This document shows positions 1 to 7,298 of a stretch of DNA of 64,000 bases, piece after piece; position 1 is the first letter of the stretch; each line of letters begins with the position of its first letter. The stretch is taken from positions 30,082,719-30,146,718 of the forward strand of contig OY829541.1 of the NCBI GenBank assembly GCA_963691705.1, in the 5' to 3' direction. The stretch is from Viola odorata (taxonomy: Eukaryota > Streptophyta > Magnoliopsida > Malpighiales > Violaceae). A program made the position numbers and the translations under genes. Under the pieces are notes generated by a model, which saw only the letters and a list, made by a program, of their open reading frames with translations, ran no database searches and was not told the DNA's origin.

Positions 1-931
1 TTACACTGAGTTCTTCTCCTTAGAGGGTATGTTACAAGCGGCGATCACCATAGAGAAACTCAATGTGAGATTGGATGAACTTGTGCGAGAACACCAAGCC
101 AGGGATAAGCACATTAGAGAACTAATTGAGAGGCTTCGTGGCGGTGCACCACGGCGAGAGGATGTCAAGAATACTACAACGCTTGCGATTGAGTGTGACT
201 TGAGTGTCCAGGGGAAAGCAGAAGTGAGTGAGCGAGAAAAAGAAGAGGGCTTAAAAGAACCCAAAGTCTTAGAGAAGACTAATCAAAATAGCCCCCATGA
301 AAAGAGTGAGCATGGGTTAACTAATTCTTCTTCTTCTTATTTATTCTCTTCAGGGCAGCAAAAGCAAGATGTTTTGAAGGAGAAGGAGTTGTCTAAGTTG
401 CAACAATTAGAGTTGGATGCCTTGGGTAATCCCTTTCCTTCATGTGTTTCCTTTGTTGATTCTAATAGAATTGTTGTCTTAAAAGAATCAGATTCGAGGG
501 CGAATCTTTTCGAAGGGGAAGGGAATGATACGATCCTAGCCCCATGGTTAACCCCAGTGACGTTAATGCAACCCCTAGACATGGAGACAAGGCAGGAGAC
601 GCTGCTTGATCAAGCTTTCAGGCAAAGGATGACATGGAAGGTGCCTTGGAGGCGCAGACACAACAGGCAACTTCGTCAGAATGTATCTGGAGCTTTACAT
701 GTAGGACTCGTGCGATCGACCTCTCGTTGGAAACTTCAGGATGTTATCTTTCAGGTGGGACAAGATTCAGCTCATTTGGCCCAGTGGTTTGAAAGTTATG
801 GACGTAAACATTATGGCGCGCAGTCTGTGCGTGAGACAACATACAACTTGAAGTTTCGGCCCAAACCTTGGCCCGATGATGGAGAACTCGACATGGGCTG
901 CTGGAATGTATTTAAATATATTTATATTTAA
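1..931 (+). CDS. gag: gag-like ORF, unit 0, 5' end outside window (partial)
   Basis: This is the 3' 310 codons (codon phase begins at base 2) of the ORF described in full at 2279. It enters at residue Tyr79 of the complete product. Two differences set it apart from all other copies: a synonymous T at 682, and C at 707 giving Leu for Ile at residue 314. It ends with TAA at 929-931, immediately before the LTR. Confidence 0.85.
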   Translation, partial: YTEFFSLEGMLQAAITIEKLNVRLDELVREHQARDKHIRELIERLRGGAPRREDVKNTTTLAIECDLSVQGKAEVSEREKEEGLKEPKVLEKTNQNSPHEKSEHGLTNSSSSYLFSSGQQKQDVLKEKELSKLQQLELDALGNPFPSCVSFVDSNRIVVLKESDSRANLFEGEGNDTILAPWLTPVTLMQPLDMETRQETLLDQAFRQRMTWKVPWRRRHNRQLRQNVSGALHVGLVRSTSRWKLQDVIFQVGQDSAHLAQWFESYGRKHYGAQSVRETTYNLKFRPKPWPDDGELDMGCWNVFKYIYI

Positions 932-982
932 TGTAATTAATTAGTTAGTTAATTAGTTAATTAAGTTATTTTCTTTAATTAG
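906..982. other. AT-rich tract at the ORF end/LTR start junction
   Basis: These 77 bases are almost wholly A/T, with runs of TTAA, TTAG and ATTT steps. The tract encodes the last ORF residues (FKYIYI) and then the first 50 bases of the LTR. It recurs at every unit junction. A purine-rich tract, expected just upstream of a 3' LTR, is not evident here. The tract could act as an easily unwound or matrix-attachment-like element, but nothing beyond composition supports that. Confidence 0.5.
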
Positions 983-1028
983 AACTTCTACTTCTATTCC
1001 TATTAGAACTCCTACTTCTATTCCTATT
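981..1028 (+). repeat. 24-bp tandem duplication in LTR
   Basis: Bases 981-1004 and 1005-1028 are direct copies with a single T/C difference at their seventh base. Both are pyrimidine-rich (CTTCTATTCCTATT core). They lie just upstream of the TATA box, where repeated enhancer-type elements are common in plant LTRs. The same pair is present in every LTR of the array. Confidence 0.8.
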
Positions 1029-1035
1029 AGGGTTT
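1028..1035. promoter_or_regulatory. Telo-box (TAGGGTTT)
   Basis: This 8-base match to the plant telo-box (AAACCCTA on the opposite strand) ends 10 bases before the TATA box. In plants telo-boxes occur in promoters of translation-machinery genes and are bound by TRB (telomere repeat binding) proteins that can recruit Polycomb. Presence is seen; binding is inferred. It repeats once per unit. Confidence 0.5.
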
Positions 1036-1045
1036 GCTTGTAACC

Positions 1046-1052
1046 TATATAA
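1046..1052 (+). promoter_or_regulatory. LTR TATA box (TATATAA)
   Basis: TATATAAGG sits 114 bases into the LTR. Plant RNA polymerase II start sites usually lie 25-35 bases downstream, which would put the transcript start near 1076-1085. This would divide the LTR into a U3 of about 145 bases and an R-U5 of about 340 bases. It is conserved in all 26 LTRs at the same offset. Confidence 0.65.
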
Positions 1053-1422
1053 GGAGCCGCTTGGCCTCCTTAGAAACTTGGCTGTTATTTGATAAATTGA
1101 GATATTCTCTTTAATCTCCGCCCCTTGTTCAAGTTGGTCGAACCTTGTTCTTCTTGAGTCTGCAATACTTGAGTCGTATATAAGTAAATCTTGGAATTGC
1201 GTTATTGTGTCGTTTCTCTTAGTGTGATTCTCACATCGTTGAGTCTAGTCCTAAGAATCCGATTCAAGATCCTTGACTTGAAATCGATTAGGGCTCTTAG
1301 CACAGGTTAGCTAAGTGGTCTAAGCTCGTACCTGTCGAGTTATTTATTTCCGCAGGAAATCCGTCTTTGAACAAAGATCAAAATTGGTGCTACGCATCCT
1401 AAGGAACCAGGATCGTATCAGT

Positions 1423-1434
1423 TGGTAGCGGAGC
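1423..1434 (+). other. Primer-binding-site-like motif
   Basis: TGGTAGCGGAGC matches 10 of 12 bases of TGGTATCAGAGC, the site complementary to the 3' end of plant initiator tRNA-Met used by many plant LTR elements. It begins two bases after the inferred LTR end. Two mismatches and the alternative site near 1384 keep this uncertain. Units 23-26 carry a further change (TGGTAGTGGAGC). Confidence 0.5.
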
Positions 1435-1560
1435 TTAAGGCGTTCAAAGATTGGTAAGTATCTTTATTTGTTTCAAGTTTTCATCGTTGAAATCGGTAAT
1501 TCATTCTACTCCATTCAAAACCGATTTCTTTGCTGTGCTTGGTTCGTTTATGTGCAAATT

Positions 1561-1912
1561 CTGGTCAGTTGTCAAAATCGAATTTTAATATATAGCTATT
1601 GAAGTCCGATTTGGGTGATTGTGGTTGCGTTGGAAAGCTGCACTTGTAAGGATTCCTAATCAAAAAGAATCAAGTGATTCCGATACCGGAGTCAAAAGTT
1701 ATAGTCGATTTACTAAATTGTGTTTCTGCCAAATCCTGCACAATTTTAAGTTGTCGAAATTAATTTTAATATATAGCTACTGAAGTCAGTTTTGAGTGAA
1801 AAAGGATCCGTTGGAAAGCTGTGTTAGTTGGGCTTCCGTATCAAAAAGAATCAATCGATTCAGAGTTAAGAATAAAAAGTTGTGATCAAAACACTAAGCT
1901 GTGTTCATAGTC
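1561..1912 (+). repeat. Diverged direct duplication in leader (offset 181 bp)
   Basis: Segments 1561-1732 and 1742-1912 align at a 181-bp offset and are roughly two-thirds identical by eye. Shared blocks include TTTTAATATATAGCTA (1583 and 1764), CGTTGGAAAGCTG and TATCAAAAAGAATCAA or its near match. Each copy has an inverted repeat GAATC-N4-GATTC (1667-1680 and 1848-1861). The duplication predates the array because every unit carries both copies with the same differences. Confidence 0.75.
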
Positions 1913-1928
1913 AAAAAAAAAAAAAAAA
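1871..1928 (+). repeat. AATAAA followed by variable poly-A tract
   Basis: AATAAA at 1871-1876 is followed 36 bases later by 16 A residues (1913-1928). Tract length differs by unit: 16 in unit 1, 15 in units 2-5, 16 in units 6-11, 15 in unit 12, 16 in units 13-21 and 17 in units 23-26. It accounts for all unit-length variation. It could be a simple slippage-prone homopolymer or a relic of an inserted polyadenylated sequence; no target-site duplication was found to support the latter. Confidence 0.7.
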
Positions 1929-2179
1929 CAGAACTGAAATTGAACTTGTTGAGTCCTTTCGAGTCGATTTTGAGCTTTCTTTGATTCCTTGAAATTGCCT
2001 TCTACTCTACTTGCTATTTGTTTGATTGGTTGTTCTTGCAATTACTCAAATATCAAGTGTCACAATTCTTTTCAGTGCTAGTTTTCTTTGAGAGTCTTCT
2101 TGGAAGCTTTTCTTGAACTCTTGAGTCTTACTAACACTTGAACAATTGCAGGGATTATTTGAGTGAATTTTGTGAGAGC

Positions 2180-2224
2180 ATGAGAGAGTTCAAACATGAG
2201 AGTAAACACGTGAGGGAGTGCTAG
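2180..2224 (+). other. Upstream ORF, 14 codons, in leader of unit 1
   Basis: ATG at 2180 opens a 14-codon frame ending at TAG 2222-2224, 54 bases before the gag ATG. A G-box (CACGTG, 2207-2212) overlaps it. Units 11-13 and 15-21 change the third codon (AGAGAG to AGACAG; Glu to Gln). Units 23-26 have ATT in place of ATG, which abolishes it. Translation is not shown; it matters only if the 2151 acceptor is used. Confidence 0.4.
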
Positions 2225-2278
2225 GATTAGTGCAATTTTATGCTTCTTTTCGTGTTGTGAATTTACAGGAATTGCAGT

Positions 2279-3442
2279 ATGTCTTACACGCAATGGTCTA
2301 AGAGGCGAGATTATGAGGATGATGTCCGTACTCACCTCAGACGTGAGCATCTCCGAAAGTTGGAGACCTTGACGCAAGGAAATAAGAGTGTTGAAGAGTA
2401 CTTTAATGAGATGAAGATTGCTTTGAAGAGAGCACAAGTCAAGGAGACCAAAAGGGAGACGATGACAAGATTCTTCGAAGGCCTCAACCAAGAGATAATT
2501 GATCCACTGCATTACACTGAGTTCTTCTCCTTAGAGGGTATGTTACAAGCGGCGATCACCATAGAGAAACTCAATGTGAGATTGGATGAACTTGTGCGAG
2601 AACACCAAGCCAGGGATAAGCACATTAGAGAACTAATTGAGAGGCTTCGTGGCGGTGCACCACGGCGAGAGGATGTCAAGAATACTACAACGCTTGCGAT
2701 TGAGTGTGACTTGAGTGTCCAGGGGAAAGCAGAAGTGAGTGAGCGAGAAAAAGAAGAGGGCTTAAAAGAACCCAAAGTCTTAGAGAAGACTAATCAAAAT
2801 AGCCCCCATGAAAAGAGTGAGCATGGGTTAACTAATTCTTCTTCTTCTTATTTATTCTCTTCAGGGCAGCAAAAGCAAGATGTTTTGAAGGAGAAGGAGT
2901 TGTCTAAGTTGCAACAATTAGAGTTGGATGCCTTGGGTAATCCCTTTCCTTCATGTGTTTCCTTTGTTGATTCTAATAGAATTGTTGTCTTAAAAGAATC
3001 AGATTCGAGGGCGAATCTTTTCGAAGGGGAAGGGAATGATACGATCCTAGCCCCATGGTTAACCCCAGTGACGTTAATGCAACCCCTAGACATGGAGACA
3101 AGGCAGGAGACGCTGCTTGATCAAGCTTTCAGGCAAAGGATGACATGGAAGGTGCCATGGAGGCGCAGACACAACAGGCAACTTCGTCAGAACGTATCTG
3201 GAGCTTTACATGTAGGAATCGTGCGATCGACCTCTCGTTGGAAACTTCAGGATGTTATCTTTCAGGTGGGACAAGATTCAGCTCATTTGGCCCAGTGGTT
3301 TGAAAGTTATGGACGTAAACATTATGGCGCGCAGTCTGTGCGTGAGACAACATACAACTTGAAGTTTCGGCCCAAACCTTGGCCCGATGATGGAGAACTC
3401 GACATGGGCTGCTGGAATGTATTTAAATATATTTATATTTAA
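2279..3442 (+). CDS. gag: Truncated Ty3/gypsy gag fused to pol-tail-like sequence, unit 1 (reference description)
   Basis: The 387-residue product would be a capsid-type protein of a non-autonomous LTR element. Residues 20-100 match the second half of the plant gypsy gag domain (Retrotrans_gag family): a LETLTQGNKSVEEYFNEM block, then RFFEGLN and a final amphipathic helix. The usual first half (the WW/WF region) is missing. Residues 96-125 look helical and heptad-like. Residues 126-210 form a charged linker; no CCHC zinc knuckle is seen. Residues 215-255 (NPFPSCVSF, SRANLFEGEGND) resemble the extreme C-terminus of gypsy polyproteins, from memory. A basic patch lies at 291-304. The start is the first ATG after an in-frame TGA at 2258, but splicing at 2268 could add upstream codons. 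The stop abuts the LTR. Unit-specific: synonymous A at 3157. Confidence 0.8.
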   Translation: MSYTQWSKRRDYEDDVRTHLRREHLRKLETLTQGNKSVEEYFNEMKIALKRAQVKETKRETMTRFFEGLNQEIIDPLHYTEFFSLEGMLQAAITIEKLNVRLDELVREHQARDKHIRELIERLRGGAPRREDVKNTTTLAIECDLSVQGKAEVSEREKEEGLKEPKVLEKTNQNSPHEKSEHGLTNSSSSYLFSSGQQKQDVLKEKELSKLQQLELDALGNPFPSCVSFVDSNRIVVLKESDSRANLFEGEGNDTILAPWLTPVTLMQPLDMETRQETLLDQAFRQRMTWKVPWRRRHNRQLRQNVSGALHVGIVRSTSRWKLQDVIFQVGQDSAHLAQWFESYGRKHYGAQSVRETTYNLKFRPKPWPDDGELDMGCWNVFKYIYI

Positions 3443-3931
3443 TGTAATTAATTAGTTAGTTAATTAGTTAATTAAGTTATTTTCTTTAATTAGAACTTCT
3501 ACTTCTATTCCTATTAGAACTCCTACTTCTATTCCTATTAGGGTTTGCTTGTAACCTATATAAGGAGCCGCTTGGCCTCCTTAGAAACTTGGCTGTTATT
3601 TGATAAATTGAGATATTCTCTTTAATCTCCGCCCCTTGTTCAAGTTGGTCGAACCTTGTTCTTCTTGAGTCTGCAATACTTGAGTCGTATATAAGTAAAT
3701 CTTGGAATTGCGTTATTGTGTCGTTTCTCTTAGTGTGATTCTCACATCGTTGAGTCTAGTCCTAAGAATCCGATTCAAGATCCTTGACTTGAAATCGATT
3801 AGGGCTCTTAGCACAGGTTAGCTAAGTGGTCTAAGCTCGTACCTGTCGAGTTATTTATTTCCGCAGGAAATCCGTCTTTGAACAAAGATCAAAATTGGTG
3901 CTACGCATCCTAAGGAACCAGGATCGTATCA
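3443..3931 (+). repeat. Putative LTR, unit 2
   Basis: TATA box at 3557. It carries the TATATAAG form of the site downstream of GAGTCG. The leader that follows (3932-4788) has a 15-A tract. A C-to-T at 4367 turns GAATC-N4-GATTC into a perfect 14-bp palindrome (4361 region), unique to this unit. Confidence 0.7.
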
Positions 3932-4788
3932 GTTGGTAGCGGAGCTTAAGGCGTTCAAAGATTGGTAAGTATCTTTATTTGTTTCAAGTTTTCATCGTTG
4001 AAATCGGTAATTCATTCTACTCCATTCAAAACCGATTTCTTTGCTGTGCTTGGTTCGTTTATGTGCAAATTCTGGTCAGTTGTCAAAATCGAATTTTAAT
4101 ATATAGCTATTGAAGTCCGATTTGGGTGATTGTGGTTGCGTTGGAAAGCTGCACTTGTAAGGATTCCTAATCAAAAAGAATCAAGTGATTCCGATACCGG
4201 AGTCAAAAGTTATAGTCGATTTACTAAATTGTGTTTCTGCCAAATCCTGCACAATTTTAAGTTGTCGAAATTAATTTTAATATATAGCTACTGAAGTCAG
4301 TTTTGAGTGAAAAAGGATCCGTTGGAAAGCTGTGTTAGTTGGGCTTCCGTATCAAAAAGAATCAATTGATTCAGAGTTAAGAATAAAAAGTTGTGATCAA
4401 AACACTAAGCTGTGTTCATAGTCAAAAAAAAAAAAAAACAGAACTGAAATTGAACTTGTTGAGTCCTTTCGAGTCGATTTTGAGCTTTCTTTGATTCCTT
4501 GAAATTGCCTTCTACTCTACTTGCTATTTGTTTGATTGGTTGTTCTTGCAATTACTCAAATATCAAGTGTCACAATTCTTTTCAGTGCTAGTTTTCTTTG
4601 AGAGTCTTCTTGGAAGCTTTTCTTGAACTCTTGAGTCTTACTAACACTTGAACAATTGCAGGGATTATTTGAGTGAATTTTGTGAGAGCATGAGAGAGTT
4701 CAAACATGAGAGTAAACACGTGAGGGAGTGCTAGGATTAGTGCAATTTTATGCTTCTTTTCGTGTTGTGAATTTACAGGAATTGCAGT

Positions 4789-5952
4789 ATGTCTTACACG
4801 CAATGGTCTAAGAGGCGAGATTATGAGGATGATGTCCGTACTCACCTCAGACGTGAGCATCTCCGAAAGTTGGAGACCTTGACGCAAGGAAATAAGAGTG
4901 TTGAAGAGTACTTTAATGAGATGAAGATTGCTTTGAAGAGAGCACAAGTCAAGGAGACCAAAAGGGAGACGATGACAAGATTCTTCGAAGGCCTCAACCA
5001 AGAGATAATTGATCCACTGCATTACACTGAGTTCTTCTCCTTAGAGGGTATGTTACAAGCGGCGATCACCATAGAGAAACTCAATGTGAGATTGGATGAA
5101 CTTGTGCGAGAACACCAAGCCAGGGATAAGCACATTAGAGAACTAATTGAGAGGCTTCGTGGCGGTGCACCACGGCGAGAGGATGTCAAGAATACTACAA
5201 CGCTTGCGATTGAGTGTGACTTGAGTGTCCAGGGGAAAGCAGAAGTGAGTGAGCGAGAAAAAGAAGAGGGCTTAAAAGAACCCAAAGTCTTAGAGAAGAC
5301 TAATCAAAATAGCCCCCATGAAAAGAGTGAGCATGGGTTAACTAATTCTTCTTCTTCTTATTTATTCTCTTCAGGGCAGCAAAAGCAAGATGTTTTGAAG
5401 GAGAAGGAGTTGTCTAAGTTGCAACAATTAGAGTTGGATGCCTTGGGTAATCCCTTTCCTTCATGTGTTTCCTTTGTTGATTCTAATAGAATTGTTGTCT
5501 TAAAAGAATCAGATTCGAGGGCGAATCTTTTCGAAGGGGAAGGGAATGATACGATCCTAGCCCCATGGTTAACCCCAGTGACGTTAATGCAACCCCTAGA
5601 CATGGAGACAAGGCAGGAGACGCTGCTTGATCAAGCTTTCAGGCAAAGGATGACATGGAAGGTGCCTTGGAGGCGCAGACACAACAGGCAACTTCGTCAG
5701 AACGTATCTGGAGCTTTACATGTAGGAATCGTGCGATCGACCTCTCGTTGGAAACTTCAGGATGTTATCTTTCAGGTGGGACAAGATTCAGCTCATTTGG
5801 CCCAGTGGTTTGAAAGTTATGGACGTAAACATTATGGCGCGCAGTCTGTGCGTGAGACAACATACAACTTGAAGTTTCGGCCCAAACCTTGGCCCGATGA
5901 TGGAGAACTCGACATGGGCTGCTGGAATGTATTTAAATATATTTATATTTAA
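4789..5952 (+). CDS. gag: gag-like ORF, unit 2
   Basis: 387 codons, with the most common protein sequence of the array (Ile314, Gln329, Glu356, Leu361). No unit-specific change was seen. Confidence 0.8.
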   Translation: MSYTQWSKRRDYEDDVRTHLRREHLRKLETLTQGNKSVEEYFNEMKIALKRAQVKETKRETMTRFFEGLNQEIIDPLHYTEFFSLEGMLQAAITIEKLNVRLDELVREHQARDKHIRELIERLRGGAPRREDVKNTTTLAIECDLSVQGKAEVSEREKEEGLKEPKVLEKTNQNSPHEKSEHGLTNSSSSYLFSSGQQKQDVLKEKELSKLQQLELDALGNPFPSCVSFVDSNRIVVLKESDSRANLFEGEGNDTILAPWLTPVTLMQPLDMETRQETLLDQAFRQRMTWKVPWRRRHNRQLRQNVSGALHVGIVRSTSRWKLQDVIFQVGQDSAHLAQWFESYGRKHYGAQSVRETTYNLKFRPKPWPDDGELDMGCWNVFKYIYI

Positions 5953-6441
5953 TGTAATTAATTAGTTAGTTAATTAGTTAATTAAGTTATTTTCTTTAAT
6001 TAGAACTTCTACTTCTATTCCTATTAGAACTCCTACTTCTATTCCTATTAGGGTTTGCTTGTAACCTATATAAGGAGCCGCTTGGCCTCCTTAGAAACTT
6101 GGCTGTTATTTGATAAATTGAGATATTCTCTTTAATCTCCGCCCCTTGTTCAAGTTGGTCGAACCTTGTTCTTCTTGAGTCTGCAATACTTGAGTCGTAT
6201 ACAAGTAAATCTTGGAATTGCGTTATTGTGTCGTTTCTCTTAGTGTGATTCTCACATCGTTGAGTCTAGTCCTAAGAATCCGATTCAAGATCCTTGACTT
6301 GAAATCGATTAGGGCTCTTAGCACAGGTTAGCTAAGTGGTCTAAGCTCGTACCTGTCGAGTTATTTATTTCCGCAGGAAATCCGTCTTTGAACAAAGATC
6401 AAAATTGGTGCTACGCATCCTAAGGAACCAGGATCGTATCA
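5953..6441 (+). repeat. Putative LTR, unit 3
   Basis: TATA box at 6067. It has C at 6202 (TATACAAG form), shared with units 4, 5 and 23-26. The leader (6442-7298) has a 15-A tract and a unique C-to-G at 7018. Confidence 0.7.
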
Positions 6442-7298
6442 GTTGGTAGCGGAGCTTAAGGCGTTCAAAGATTGGTAAGTATCTTTATTTGTTTCAAGTT
6501 TTCATCGTTGAAATCGGTAATTCATTCTACTCCATTCAAAACCGATTTCTTTGCTGTGCTTGGTTCGTTTATGTGCAAATTCTGGTCAGTTGTCAAAATC
6601 GAATTTTAATATATAGCTATTGAAGTCCGATTTGGGTGATTGTGGTTGCGTTGGAAAGCTGCACTTGTAAGGATTCCTAATCAAAAAGAATCAAGTGATT
6701 CCGATACCGGAGTCAAAAGTTATAGTCGATTTACTAAATTGTGTTTCTGCCAAATCCTGCACAATTTTAAGTTGTCGAAATTAATTTTAATATATAGCTA
6801 CTGAAGTCAGTTTTGAGTGAAAAAGGATCCGTTGGAAAGCTGTGTTAGTTGGGCTTCCGTATCAAAAAGAATCAATCGATTCAGAGTTAAGAATAAAAAG
6901 TTGTGATCAAAACACTAAGCTGTGTTCATAGTCAAAAAAAAAAAAAAACAGAACTGAAATTGAACTTGTTGAGTCCTTTCGAGTCGATTTTGAGCTTTCT
7001 TTGATTCCTTGAAATTGGCTTCTACTCTACTTGCTATTTGTTTGATTGGTTGTTCTTGCAATTACTCAAATATCAAGTGTCACAATTCTTTTCAGTGCTA
7101 GTTTTCTTTGAGAGTCTTCTTGGAAGCTTTTCTTGAACTCTTGAGTCTTACTAACACTTGAACAATTGCAGGGATTATTTGAGTGAATTTTGTGAGAGCA
7201 TGAGAGAGTTCAAACATGAGAGTAAACACGTGAGGGAGTGCTAGGATTAGTGCAATTTTATGCTTCTTTTCGTGTTGTGAATTTACAGGAATTGCAGT

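Larger units (their letters stand above)
932..1420 (+). repeat. Putative LTR, unit 1 (reference copy)
   Basis: The 489-bp segment starts with TG directly after the ORF stop and ends with CA two bases before a primer-binding-site-like motif. It contains an AT-rich start, a 24-bp tandem duplication (981-1028), a telo-box (1028-1035) and a TATA box (1046-1052). Three TTGAGTC motifs follow at 1154, 1169 and 1239. The boundaries are inferred: with one LTR per monomer, no LTR pair can be compared. An alternative 3' end lies near 1380, before TTGGTGCTACGC at 1384-1395. The start could also lie slightly upstream at another TG (907 or 915 area). Copies elsewhere have the same length. Confidence 0.7.
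1454..2268 (+). other. Probable leader intron with two alternative 3' splice sites
   Basis: The donor TTG/GTAAGT at 1453/1454 matches the U2-type consensus. A perfect TACTAAC branch site lies at 2129-2135, with its branch A 17 bases before TTGCAG ending at 2151. A second acceptor, TTTACAG, ends at 2268, and TTGCAG recurs ending at 2277, just before the ATG at 2279. Use of 2151 keeps three upstream AUGs in the mRNA. Use of 2268 removes them and makes the gag AUG the first one, since 1053-1453 contains no ATG. Splicing is predicted, not shown. Confidence 0.55.
1421..2278 (+). other. Leader between LTR and gag-like ORF, unit 1
   Basis: This 858-bp non-coding stretch has a probable intron (1454-2151 or 1454-2268), a diverged direct duplication (1561-1732 and 1742-1912), a 16-base poly-A tract and three short upstream ORFs near the 3' end (2180-2224, 2196-2213, 2240-2260). 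ATG is rare: only one occurs (1550) between the TATA box and 2180, although its reverse complement CAT is common. No protein domain was recognised in any frame. The same leader lies between each LTR end and each ORF start in the other units. Confidence 0.7.

Noticed and set aside
935..965. Telomeric or microsatellite array at the LTR start
   Set aside because: The TTAA/TTAG steps are irregular and about 30 bp long; they do not match the plant telomere repeat.
1431..1440. tRNA gene near the primer-binding-site motif
   Set aside because: Only a short 3'-end-complement-like match is present; no cloverleaf or A/B boxes were found.
2078..2512. Minus-strand 144-codon ORF recurring in each unit (99 codons in units 24 and 25)
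   Set aside because: It lies antisense to the leader and gag start, has no recognisable domain, and recurs only because the unit repeats.
2512..3093. Minus-strand 87- and 81-codon ORFs in every unit
   Set aside because: Both are antisense to the gag-like ORF, with Ser/Leu/Phe-rich low-complexity products typical of shadow frames.
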